Assembly: GCA_964552195.1 (NCBI GenBank)
Contig: CAZKFM010000002.1
Location: 434,001 to 498,000 of the forward strand
DNA from: CAZKAP01 sp964552195
Lineage (GTDB): Bacteria > Bacteroidota > Bacteroidia > Flavobacteriales > Flavobacteriaceae
DNA: 64,000 nucleotides
Reading direction: 5' to 3'
The notes under the pieces were generated by a model. It saw only the letters and a program-made list of their open reading frames with translations. It had not been told where the DNA came from and searched no databases. Shown here one piece after another: positions 1 through 8,262 of the stretch. The position numbers were made by a program, and so were the translations under genes. The stretch's first letter is position 1; every line of letters begins with the position of its first letter.

Positions 1-1108
1 GCTGACCGCAGCAATTACTACAGTGCTGGCTAATGCAGGTCTTTCTGAACTGCGAAGCTTCGATTCTATCGACAACGCGCCGGAAGAAAAAGAGCGGGGT
101 ATCACGATCAATACTTCCCACGTGGAGTATCAGACTGAGAGCCGTCACTATGCTCACGTTGACTGTCCTGGTCACGCGGATTACGTAAAGAACATGGTAA
201 CGGGTGCTGCCCAGATGGACGGCGCCATACTCGTTGTAGCTGCCACTGACGGACCTATGCCTCAGACACGAGAGCACATCCTGCTCGGACGTCAGGTAGG
301 TATCCCTCGTATCGTGGTATTCCTCAACAAGGTTGATATGGTGGATGATGAGGAGCTGCTCGAATTGGTGGAGATGGAAGTTCGTGAACTGCTGTCTTTT
401 TACGAGTACGACGGTGACAACGGACCCGTTATAGCTGGTTCTGCTCTGGGTGCCCTGAACGGTGAACAGAAATGGGTAGATACCGTTCTTGAGTTGATGA
501 AGGCTGTTGATGAATGGATTGAGCTTCCACAGCGTGATGTGGACAAGGATTTCCTTATGCCAGTTGAGGATGTATTTACCATTACAGGACGGGGAACTGT
601 GGCTACAGGCCGAATCGAGACTGGTGTGGCCAACACGGGAGATCCCGTTGACATCATCGGAATGGGTGCCGAGAAACTGACTTCCACCATCACCGGTGTA
701 GAGATGTTTCGCAAGATCCTCGATCAGGGAGAAGCAGGAGATAACGTAGGTATTCTTCTCAGGGGTATAGAAAAGTCGGATATCAAGCGTGGAATGGTGA
801 TCTGCAAGCCAGGTTCTGTTAAACCTCACGCTAAATTTAAGGCTGAGGTCTATATTCTGAAGAAGGAAGAAGGTGGTCGCCACACTCCTTTCCACAACAA
901 TTACCGTCCGCAGTTTTACGTGCGCACAACGGATGTTACAGGTAACATCAATCTGCCTGACGGAGTGGAAATGGTAATGCCTGGTGATAACCTGACGATA
1001 ACTGTGGATTTGATCCAGCCTATCGCCCTGAATGTAGGTCTGCGTTTCGCGATCCGCGAGGGTGGTCGTACCGTAGGTGCGGGGCAGGTGACAGAAATCC
1101 TGGACTAA
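1..1108 (+). CDS. tuf: Elongation factor Tu (5' end cut by window)
   Basis: GTPase that delivers aminoacyl-tRNA to the ribosomal A site. The reading frame is open from base 2, so the start lies outside the window; about 368 residues are visible, leaving roughly 27 missing, including most of the P-loop. Visible GTPase motifs are ERGITIN (switch I), DCPGHADY (G3), NKVDM (G4) and GSAL (G5), followed by the two beta-barrel domains ending TVGAGQVTEILD. It stops at TAA 1106-1108, followed by a hairpin terminator and then tRNA-Trp, the usual tuf-trpT-secE-nusG order. A GTG at 23 is internal, not the start. Confidence 0.98.
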   Translation, partial: LTAAITTVLANAGLSELRSFDSIDNAPEEKERGITINTSHVEYQTESRHYAHVDCPGHADYVKNMVTGAAQMDGAILVVAATDGPMPQTREHILLGRQVGIPRIVVFLNKVDMVDDEELLELVEMEVRELLSFYEYDGDNGPVIAGSALGALNGEQKWVDTVLELMKAVDEWIELPQRDVDKDFLMPVEDVFTITGRGTVATGRIETGVANTGDPVDIIGMGAEKLTSTITGVEMFRKILDQGEAGDNVGILLRGIEKSDIKRGMVICKPGSVKPHAKFKAEVYILKKEEGGRHTPFHNNYRPQFYVRTTDVTGNINLPDGVEMVMPGDNLTITVDLIQPIALNVGLRFAIREGGRTVGAGQVTEILD

Positions 1109-1128
1109 GTCATACATATATATGTGTA

Positions 1129-1163
1129 TTAGGTGCTTGCCTTTTTGGTGAGCACCTAATTTT
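1129..1163 (+). terminator. Intrinsic terminator after tuf
   Basis: A 9-bp perfect stem, ttaggtgct (1129-1137) with agcacctaa (1151-1159), has a 13-nt loop and is followed by a short T run. It lies 20 nt after the tuf stop and just before tRNA-Trp, so it may be partial, with read-through into the tRNA-secE-nusG segment, or tRNA-Trp may have its own promoter, which I cannot see. Confidence 0.6.
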
Positions 1164-1173
1164 GCACTGATAA

Positions 1174-1246
1174 ACGGGTGTAGCTCAGTTGGTAGAGCAC
1201 TGGTCTCCAAAACCAGGTGTCGGGAGTTCGAGTCTCTCCTCCCGTG
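1174..1246 (+). tRNA. tRNA-Trp (anticodon CCA)
   Basis: A 73-nt cloverleaf. The anticodon stem ctggt/accag (1200-1204/1212-1216) encloses the loop with CCA at 1207-1209, reading UGG. The D arm is tagctcagttggtagagca and the T loop is TTCGAGT. The acceptor pairs acgggtg (1174-1180) with ctcccgt (1239-1245), with one T-T mismatch at the sixth pair. The 3' CCA is not encoded (cgga follows). It sits between tuf and secE as in many bacteria. Confidence 0.95.
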
Positions 1247-1285
1247 CGGAAAAAAGAATGATTAGAACTCCTAATAGCGAAGGCG

Positions 1286-1474
1286 ATGATAGCGTATTTT
1301 AAGGAATCATGGGACGAACTCCGGTCAAACGTTTCCTGGCTAACAAGAGATAAGGCCTCTAACCTCATGGTGGTTGTAGCCGTATTCTCCGTGATACTCG
1401 CTTTGCTTACCTGGGTGATTGACATGTTCTTTAACAACATTATACAGCAGTATTTTAAGCTGTTCACTAGCTAA
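1286..1474 (+). CDS. secE: Protein translocase subunit SecE
   Basis: A 62-residue small inner-membrane subunit of the SecYEG channel, which clamps the two halves of SecY. An amphipathic N-terminal stretch (FKESWDELRSNVSW) precedes one transmembrane helix at about residues 28-50. Single-helix SecE of this length is normal outside Enterobacteria. It lies between tRNA-Trp and nusG; nusG starts 13 nt downstream, so the two are co-transcribed. Confidence 0.95.
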   Translation: MIAYFKESWDELRSNVSWLTRDKASNLMVVVAVFSVILALLTWVIDMFFNNIIQQYFKLFTS

Positions 1475-1487
1475 GGAGAGGGAAGGC

Positions 1488-2039
1488 ATGGCCGAGGTGG
1501 AGGAAAAGAAATGGTACGTGGTTCGCGCGGTAAGCGGGCAGGAGAACAAGATCAAAGGATACATCGAAAGCGAGGTGGAACGCAACGGCTACGGTGATTA
1601 TCTGGAGGAGGTTCTCGTGCCTACGGAGAAGGTAGTGCAGATTCGCAATGGGAAAAAGGTGCATAAAGAGCGCACCTATTTTCCGGGTTACATTATGATC
1701 AAGGCACACCTGGTTGGTGAAATGGTTCACGTGATCAAATCGATTACCAATGTAGTGGGATTTCTGGGTGAGACCAAGGGAGGAGAACCCGTGCCCCTCA
1801 GGAAGTCAGAGGTGAACCGAATGCTCGGGAAGGTGGACGAACTCGCGGTGAATACGGATTCCGTTTCCATACCATTCGTTATGGGGGAAACCGTCAAGGT
1901 GATTGATGGACCGTTCAACGGCTTCAACGGGACTGTTGAGAAGATTAATGAGGAAAAGAGGAAACTGGAGGTCATGGTGAAGATTTTTGGCCGGAAGACT
2001 CCTCTTGAACTCAGTTATATGCAGGTAGAAAAAATATAG
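1488..2039 (+). CDS. nusG: Transcription termination/antitermination protein NusG
   Basis: A 183-residue elongation factor that binds the RNA polymerase clamp and couples to Rho or ribosomal S10. The N-terminal NGN domain begins KKWYVVRAVSGQEN, and the C-terminal KOW domain (about residues 128-183) contains VIDGPFNGFNGTV. I place the start at ATG 1488, preceded by a good AAGGAG site at 1473-1478; the frame extends upstream to 1419 but that part overlaps secE and has no NusG similarity. Confidence 0.97.
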   Translation: MAEVEEKKWYVVRAVSGQENKIKGYIESEVERNGYGDYLEEVLVPTEKVVQIRNGKKVHKERTYFPGYIMIKAHLVGEMVHVIKSITNVVGFLGETKGGEPVPLRKSEVNRMLGKVDELAVNTDSVSIPFVMGETVKVIDGPFNGFNGTVEKINEEKRKLEVMVKIFGRKTPLELSYMQVEKI

Positions 2040-2104
2040 CTGTTACGCTAATTCAAGTCGTGTAGCTTCTAATTGCGCGGCATTTATATGTTTAATTTTT
2101 ACTA

Positions 2105-2542
2105 ATGGCAAAAGAGCTAGATAAGGTAGTAAAACTACAAGTTAGGGGAGGTGCTGCGAATCCATCGCCACCGGTTGGACCCGCCTTAGGTGCTGCCGGG
2201 GTAAATATCATGGAGTTCTGTAAGCAGTTCAATGCGAGGACCCAGGATAAGCAGGGAAAAGTTCTTCCTGTGGCTATTTCGGTTTACAAAGACAAATCAT
2301 TTGATTTTGTCGTCAAAACACCACCGGCGGCCGTGCAATTGATGGAAGCAGCCAAGTTAAAAAAGGGTTCAGGCGAGCCAAACCGGGTTAAATCGGGTAC
2401 GGTAAACTGGGATCAGGTACGAACCATAGCCGAGGACAAGATGGCGGATTTGAATGCTTTCACCATTGAGTCCGCGATGAAAATGGTGGCGGGTACAGCC
2501 CGTTCCATGGGTATCAAGGTTTCAGGCGATAAGCCCTTTTAA
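2105..2542 (+). CDS. rplK: 50S ribosomal protein L11
   Basis: 145 residues, the normal length. It forms the GTPase-associated centre on 23S rRNA, the thiostrepton target region. The proline-rich NPSPPVGPALGAAGVNIMEF loop near the N terminus and the C-terminal RNA-binding domain ending GTARSMGIKVSG are clear. It follows nusG after a 65-nt AT-rich gap and precedes rplA by 15 nt. Confidence 0.98.
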   Translation: MAKELDKVVKLQVRGGAANPSPPVGPALGAAGVNIMEFCKQFNARTQDKQGKVLPVAISVYKDKSFDFVVKTPPAAVQLMEAAKLKKGSGEPNRVKSGTVNWDQVRTIAEDKMADLNAFTIESAMKMVAGTARSMGIKVSGDKPF

Positions 2543-2557
2543 TTTCGGACAATACTT

Positions 2558-3250
2558 ATGGCACGACTGACAAAGAAAAAAAAGGAAGTGATCTCTAAGA
2601 TCGAGAAAGACCGGTTATATACCCTGGAAGAGGCCTCGGAACTGGTGAAGGAAATCACTAACGTGAAATTTGACGCCTCTGTCGATATCGCAGTACGGCT
2701 CGGTGTTGATCCTCGGAAGGCCAATCAGATGGTGCGTGGAGTAGTAACTCTGCCTCATGGCACGGGTAAGGATGTAAAGGTACTGGCGCTGGTAACACCG
2801 GACAAGGAGGATGAGGCCAAGGAGGCCGGAGCCGACTACGTTGGACTGGACGAATACCTGGAAAAGATCAAGGGGGGCTGGACCGATGTCGATGTAATCA
2901 TCACCATGCCGAGTGTAATGGGTAAGCTTGGTCCATTGGGTCGTATTCTAGGACCCCGGGGGCTGATGCCGAATCCCAAGACCGGAACGGTAACCATGGA
3001 CATAGGCAAAGCTGTAGGCGAAGTGAAGGCCGGTAAGATCGATTTCAAAGTCGACAAGGCGGGGATCGTTCACGCCGCTATTGGTAAGGCCTCATTCTCG
3101 CCTGAGAAAATAGCTGGGAACGCCAAGGAACTGATCGATACGCTAAACCGGCTCAAACCGGCGGCAGCAAAGGGTGTGTACATGAAAAGCGTGTACATGT
3201 CCAGTACGATGAGCCCCAGTGTACCCCTGGATATCAAATCGCTTAACTAA
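2558..3250 (+). CDS. rplA: 50S ribosomal protein L1
   Basis: 230 residues. L1 forms the mobile L1 stalk that helps release E-site tRNA, and in many bacteria it represses translation of the rplK-rplA mRNA by binding its leader. Signature segments are PLGRILGPRGLMPNPKTGTV and the C-terminal YMKSVYMSSTMSPSV. It lies between rplK and rplJ with 15-nt gaps on both sides, so one operon. I could not identify an L1-binding leader motif with confidence. Confidence 0.98.
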   Translation: MARLTKKKKEVISKIEKDRLYTLEEASELVKEITNVKFDASVDIAVRLGVDPRKANQMVRGVVTLPHGTGKDVKVLALVTPDKEDEAKEAGADYVGLDEYLEKIKGGWTDVDVIITMPSVMGKLGPLGRILGPRGLMPNPKTGTVTMDIGKAVGEVKAGKIDFKVDKAGIVHAAIGKASFSPEKIAGNAKELIDTLNRLKPAAAKGVYMKSVYMSSTMSPSVPLDIKSLN

Positions 3251-3265
3251 ACAAGACTCCAGACA

Positions 3266-3784
3266 ATGACACGAGAAGAAAAAGCGGTAGTAATCGACGA
3301 ATTAAAGTCCAGGCTGGAGGAAAATCCCACCATTTATTTGGCGGATATATCCGGATTGGATGCCGGTACCACATCGGACCTGAGACGGGCTTGTTTTAAA
3401 GCGGACATAAAGCTGGCCGTGGTTAAGAATACACTCCTGGCCAAGGCGATGGAAGCTTCGGAAAAGGATTTCGGCGATCTGCCGGAAGTCCTTAAGGGCA
3501 ACACTTCGTTGATGCTGACCGAGACTGGTAACGCACCGGCGAAGCTGATCAAGAACTTTAGAAAAAAATCGGATAAACCACTGCTCAAGGGAGCCTTTGT
3601 AGAAGAAGCTATCTACATCGGTGATGAATACCTGGATGCACTGGTCAACATTAAGTCCAAGGAGGAGGTTATAGGTGATATCATCGGCCTGCTGCAATCG
3701 CCAGCCAAGAACGTGGTTTCTGCACTGAAATCAGGTGGTGGAAAACTGGCGGGTATCCTGAAGACGCTATCCGAGAGAGAGTAA
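3266..3784 (+). CDS. rplJ: 50S ribosomal protein L10
   Basis: 172 residues. L10 is the base of the L7/L12 stalk. The N-terminal rRNA-binding domain (EEKAVVIDELKSRL, then VVKNTLLAKAME) is followed by the C-terminal helix that docks L7/L12 dimers (residues about 140-172, VVSALKSGGGKLAGILKTLS). rplL starts 42 nt downstream. In other bacteria L10-L12 represses this pair by binding an rplJ leader; no such structure is obvious in the 15-nt rplA-rplJ gap here. Confidence 0.97.
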   Translation: MTREEKAVVIDELKSRLEENPTIYLADISGLDAGTTSDLRRACFKADIKLAVVKNTLLAKAMEASEKDFGDLPEVLKGNTSLMLTETGNAPAKLIKNFRKKSDKPLLKGAFVEEAIYIGDEYLDALVNIKSKEEVIGDIIGLLQSPAKNVVSALKSGGGKLAGILKTLSERE

Positions 3785-3826
3785 CGTACGCACTTTTACT
3801 AATTTATATTTTACAAAACAAACAAA

Positions 3827-4210
3827 ATGGCAGATTTGAAAGATTTCGCTGAGCAGTTGGTCAATCTGACTGTAAAGGAAGTAAACGAGCTGGCCGATAT
3901 TCTCAAGGAAGAATACGGTATTGAGCCAGCAGCAGCAGCCGTTGCTGTTGCCGCAGGCGGAGGCGCCGGTGGTGGTGGCGAAGAGGCCGCAGAAGAAAAA
4001 ACAGAATTTGATGTAATCCTGAAGGCAGCAGGTGCCTCCAAGCTGGCAGTTGTAAAGCTGGTTAAGGAGCTTACTGGTCTGGGTCTGAAGGACGCCAAGG
4101 AAATTGTCGACAGCGCCCCTAAGGCTGTTAAAGAAGCTGTTAGCAAGGACGAGGCTGAAGGAATCAAGAAATCACTGGAAGAGGCAGGAGCGGAAGTTGA
4201 GCTCGCTTAA
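3827..4210 (+). CDS. rplL: 50S ribosomal protein L7/L12
   Basis: 127 residues, the multi-copy stalk protein that recruits translational GTPases. The N-terminal dimerisation helices (to about residue 35) are joined by an Ala/Gly-rich flexible hinge (about 36-60) to the C-terminal factor-binding domain with KAAGASKLAVVKLVKELTGL. The start has no Shine-Dalgarno but an A-rich leader (aaaacaaacaaa), common in this phylum. The gene is followed by an attenuator-like hairpin before rpoB. Confidence 0.98.
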   Translation: MADLKDFAEQLVNLTVKEVNELADILKEEYGIEPAAAAVAVAAGGGAGGGGEEAAEEKTEFDVILKAAGASKLAVVKLVKELTGLGLKDAKEIVDSAPKAVKEAVSKDEAEGIKKSLEEAGAEVELA

Positions 4211-4227
4211 CAGTCTCTGACGAAAGT

Positions 4228-4274
4228 AAGGGTAAGGTCTTTCCGCCATTGGCGGTCAGGCCTTAACCCTTTTA
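4228..4274 (+). terminator. Hairpin between rplL and rpoB, probable attenuator
   Basis: A long imperfect stem begins agggtaaggtct and closes with aggccttaaccct, with an inner ccgcc/ggcgg stem and a short loop, followed by cttttaat. It lies 17 nt after rplL and 124 nt before rpoB. By analogy with the E. coli rplL-rpoB attenuator, it may partially stop transcription so that ribosomal proteins exceed polymerase subunits. The function is inferred. Confidence 0.6.
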
Positions 4275-4397
4275 ATGAAATTAATGGGAATTTGCTTTCA
4301 CCCGGGCAGTTTTCCGGTATCTAAGGGGTGAGGTGTACGAAGGTGTACACGGACCATTACTCATTACGGTATTTACGATCTAAACTTGTCTCAATAG

Positions 4398-7300
4398 ATG
4401 TCTAAAAACACTTCCGAAAGAGTATCTTTCGCATCCGCACAGAACATACCGAATTATCCCGATTTTCTCGATATACAAATCAAATCCTTCCAGGATTTTT
4501 TCCAGCTTGAGACCAAGTCGGATCAGAGAGGCGACGAGGGGCTGTACCACACCTTTATGGAGAACTTCCCCATTACGGATACCAGGAACCAGTTTGTACT
4601 GGAGTTTCTGGATTACTTCGTAGATCCTCCGCGTTATTCCATACAGGAGTGTATCGAAAGGGGACTTACCTATAGTGTACCCCTGAAGGCCCGCCTCAAA
4701 CTGTATTGTACCGATCCGGAACACGAGGATTTCGAAACCATAGTGCAGGACGTATACCTGGGTACCATACCTTATATGACCCCAAGCGGGACCTTCGTGA
4801 TCAATGGAGCGGAACGCGTAGTAGTATCTCAGCTGCACCGTTCACCCGGGGTATTCTTCGGACAGAGTTTCCACGCCAATGGTACCAAACTGTATTCGGC
4901 CCGGGTGATTCCATTTAAAGGGTCCTGGATCGAATTTGCTACGGACATCAATGGGGTGATGTATGCCTACATCGACCGTAAGAAGAAGTTGCCGGTGACT
5001 ACCTTGTTCAGAGCTATAGGCTATGAACGCGACAAGGATATACTGGAGATCTTCGACCTCTCCGAAGAAGTGAAGGTTACCAAGACCGGGCTGAATAAGG
5101 TGATGGGGAGGAAACTTGCGGCCAGGGTTCTGAATACCTGGCACGAGGATTTCGTGGATGAGGATACCGGGGAGGTCGTTTCTATCGAAAGAAATGAAAT
5201 CGTCCTCGATCGCGATACCATACTGGAGAAGGAACACATTGAGCAGATACTGGAAGCCGACGTCAAGACCATACTCCTGCACAAGGAAAGCGCTGCCCAG
5301 TCCGATTACGCCATTATACACAATACCCTGCAGAAGGATCCCACAAACTCCGAGAAGGAGGCCGTAGAACACATCTACCGCCAGCTGCGTAATGCAGAGC
5401 CGCCGGATGAGGAGACTGCCCGGGGCATCATCGACAAATTGTTTTTCAGCGATCAGCGATACAATCTGGGAGAGGTGGGACGCTACCGGATGAATAAGAA
5501 ACTGGGGCTGGACATTGGGATGGATAAGCAAGTCCTCACCCGGGAGGATATCATTACCATCATAAAATACTTGATCGAGCTGATCAATTCCAAGGCCGAA
5601 ATCGACGATATCGACCACCTGTCCAACCGTCGGGTCCGTACGGTAGGTGAGCAATTGTCGCAGCAGTTCGGCGTTGGCCTGGCCCGTATGGCCAGAACCA
5701 TACGGGAACGGATGAACGTCCGGGATAACGAGGTATTTACGCCCATTGACTTGATCAATGCAAAGACGCTGTCTTCGGTGATCAATTCCTTCTTCGGGAC
5801 CAATCAGCTCTCGCAGTTCATGGATCAGACCAATCCACTGGCCGAGATTACCCACAAACGAAGGCTGTCCGCCCTTGGTCCTGGAGGTCTATCCAGAGAG
5901 CGGGCCGGTTTCGAGGTCAGGGACGTACACTACACGCATTACGGCAGACTCTGTCCGATTGAGACGCCTGAGGGCCCTAACATCGGACTGATTTCTTCCC
6001 TCTCGGTGTTTGCCAAGGTAAATCCAATGGGTTTCCTGGAGACGCCTTACCGTGAGGTTAAAGATGGCAAAGTCAATGTTAAGGAATTCGTATACCTCAG
6101 TGCCGAGGAGGAGGAAGAGCGGAAGATCGCTCAGGCCAACATCCCACTTAAAAAGGACGGGTCTATTGATTCCGAAAAGGTCATTGCCAGGGAGGAAGGG
6201 GACTTCCCCGTGGTGGAGCCTTCGGACATACATTATACTGACGTGGCCCCGAATCAGATTGCCTCGATATCGGCCTCACTGATTCCCTTCCTGGAGCACG
6301 ATGATGCAAACAGGGCACTCATGGGTTCAAACATGATGCGCCAGGCGGTGCCGTTGCTTCGTCCGGATTCACCCATAGTAGGAACAGGATTGGAAAGGCA
6401 GGTGGCCAAGGATTCCAGGGTACTGCTCAATGCAGAAGAAGACGGAGTGGTGGATTATGTAGACGCTCAGAAGATCATTATCAAGTACGATCGCACCGAG
6501 GAGGAAAGGTTGGTGAGCTTTGAGGAAGAATTCCGCACCTATCATCTGATAAAGTTCAGAAAGACCAATCAGGGTACCAGCATTAATCTGAAGCCTATCG
6601 TCAAGAAAGGCGACAAGGTAGAGAAGGGACAGGTACTCTGTGAAGGTTATGCCACCCAACAAGGAGAGTTGGCGCTGGGAAGGAATATGCAGGTGGCCTT
6701 TATGCCCTGGAAGGGATACAACTTTGAGGATGCCATAGTGATATCCGAGAAGGTGGTTCGCGAGGATATTTTTACCTCCATTCACATCGACGAGTATTCA
6801 CTGGAAGTCCGGGATACGAAGCTTGGAGCGGAGGAACTGACCAATGATATTCCGAATGTTTCCGAAGAAGCCACCAGGGAACTGGACGAAAACGGAATGA
6901 TCCGCATAGGGGCTGAGGTGAAGCCCGGGGACATTCTGATTGGTAAAATAACGCCCAAGGGAGAGAGTGATCCCACCCCGGAAGAGAAGCTGCTCAGGGC
7001 CATTTTTGGAGACAAAGCAGGGGATGTTAAGGATGCCTCACTGAAGGCTTCGCCCTCCCTCTCCGGAGTGGTTATTGACAAGAAGCTTTTCTCGAGGTCG
7101 ATTAAGGACAAAAGACGTCGTACCGAGGATAAAGAAGCCATCTCCAAGCTCGAGATGGAGTACGAGGTCAAATTCCAGCAGCTCAAGGACATACTGGTCG
7201 ACAAACTGTTCCAGATCGTCGGGGGCAAGACCTGTATGGGGGTTATCAACGACCTGGGTGAAGAGGTGCTGCCTAAGGGGAAGAAGTATACTATAAAGAT

Positions 7301-8207
7301 GCTCAATTCCGTGGACGATTTTGTTCACCTGGTGGGCGGGCAATGGACCGGAGACGACAAGTCCAACGAACTCGTAGCGGATCTGCTGCACAATTATAAG
7401 ATTAAGCTGAATGACCTCCAGGGAAACCTGCGAAGGGACAAGTTTACCATCTCGGTAGGGGATGAACTGCCCGCGGGTATCATGAAACTGGCTAAGGTTT
7501 ACATCGCCAAAAAGCGCAAGCTCAAGGTAGGAGATAAGATGGCCGGTCGCCATGGAAACAAGGGTATCGTAGCCCGGATCGTACGACAGGAAGACATGCC
7601 TTTCCTCGAGGACGGTACTCCCGTGGACATCGTACTCAACCCTCTGGGAGTTCCATCCCGTATGAATATCGGACAGATTTACGAAACGGTACTCGGATGG
7701 GCGGGTAAGAATCTGGGCAAGAAATTTGCTACCCCGATTTTCGATGGTGCTACCCTGGATCAAATCAACGAGCTGACCGACGAGGCCAGAGTGCCGCGCT
7801 TCGGTCATACCTATCTCTACGACGGTGGTACGGGAGAGCGTTTTGACCAGCCCGCTACGGTGGGAGTTATTTACATGCTCAAGCTCGGACATATGGTCGA
7901 CGATAAGATGCATGCGCGATCCATAGGGCCGTATTCGCTGATCACTCAGCAGCCGCTGGGTGGTAAAGCCCAATTTGGAGGACAGCGATTTGGTGAGATG
8001 GAGGTGTGGGCACTGGAGGCCTATGGCGCCTCATCCACACTGAGGGAAATCCTGACCGTTAAGTCGGACGATGTCATTGGTAGAGCGAAGACTTACGAAG
8101 CCATCGTGAAGGGAGAAACCATGCCGGAGCCCGGACTTCCAGAGTCGTTCAATGTGCTGATGCATGAATTGAAAGGACTCGGACTGGATATCCGGTTGGA
8201 AGAATAG
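4398..8207 (+). CDS. rpoB: DNA-directed RNA polymerase subunit beta
   Basis: 1269 residues, typical for Flavobacteriia. It forms half of the RNA polymerase active-site cleft. The rifampicin-pocket region (about residues 465-500) reads QLSQFMDQTNPLAEITHKRR then LSALGPGG, matching the drug-sensitive form at the common resistance positions. Further conserved blocks are CPIETPEGPNIGLI, GKITPKGESDPTPEEKLLRA, and the C-terminal GGKAQFGGQRFGEMEVWALE. The 187-nt leader after rplL holds the attenuator hairpin. rpoC follows after 55 nt. Confidence 0.99.
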   Translation: MSKNTSERVSFASAQNIPNYPDFLDIQIKSFQDFFQLETKSDQRGDEGLYHTFMENFPITDTRNQFVLEFLDYFVDPPRYSIQECIERGLTYSVPLKARLKLYCTDPEHEDFETIVQDVYLGTIPYMTPSGTFVINGAERVVVSQLHRSPGVFFGQSFHANGTKLYSARVIPFKGSWIEFATDINGVMYAYIDRKKKLPVTTLFRAIGYERDKDILEIFDLSEEVKVTKTGLNKVMGRKLAARVLNTWHEDFVDEDTGEVVSIERNEIVLDRDTILEKEHIEQILEADVKTILLHKESAAQSDYAIIHNTLQKDPTNSEKEAVEHIYRQLRNAEPPDEETARGIIDKLFFSDQRYNLGEVGRYRMNKKLGLDIGMDKQVLTREDIITIIKYLIELINSKAEIDDIDHLSNRRVRTVGEQLSQQFGVGLARMARTIRERMNVRDNEVFTPIDLINAKTLSSVINSFFGTNQLSQFMDQTNPLAEITHKRRLSALGPGGLSRERAGFEVRDVHYTHYGRLCPIETPEGPNIGLISSLSVFAKVNPMGFLETPYREVKDGKVNVKEFVYLSAEEEEERKIAQANIPLKKDGSIDSEKVIAREEGDFPVVEPSDIHYTDVAPNQIASISASLIPFLEHDDANRALMGSNMMRQAVPLLRPDSPIVGTGLERQVAKDSRVLLNAEEDGVVDYVDAQKIIIKYDRTEEERLVSFEEEFRTYHLIKFRKTNQGTSINLKPIVKKGDKVEKGQVLCEGYATQQGELALGRNMQVAFMPWKGYNFEDAIVISEKVVREDIFTSIHIDEYSLEVRDTKLGAEELTNDIPNVSEEATRELDENGMIRIGAEVKPGDILIGKITPKGESDPTPEEKLLRAIFGDKAGDVKDASLKASPSLSGVVIDKKLFSRSIKDKRRRTEDKEAISKLEMEYEVKFQQLKDILVDKLFQIVGGKTCMGVINDLGEEVLPKGKKYTIKMLNSVDDFVHLVGGQWTGDDKSNELVADLLHNYKIKLNDLQGNLRRDKFTISVGDELPAGIMKLAKVYIAKKRKLKVGDKMAGRHGNKGIVARIVRQEDMPFLEDGTPVDIVLNPLGVPSRMNIGQIYETVLGWAGKNLGKKFATPIFDGATLDQINELTDEARVPRFGHTYLYDGGTGERFDQPATVGVIYMLKLGHMVDDKMHARSIGPYSLITQQPLGGKAQFGGQRFGEMEVWALEAYGASSTLREILTVKSDDVIGRAKTYEAIVKGETMPEPGLPESFNVLMHELKGLGLDIRLEE

Positions 8208-8262
8208 CGCAAAGCGTTTACAACAAACTGATTTTCATTAATTACACCATCAGGTTCTCATT

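Noticed and set aside
1419..1487. Upstream nusG start
   Set aside because: Overlaps secE; the Shine-Dalgarno and family N terminus both point to ATG 1488.
7038..7973. 311-residue minus-strand frame inside rpoB
   Set aside because: Shadow of the conserved rpoB coding sequence; no ribosome-binding site, promoter or recognisable domain.
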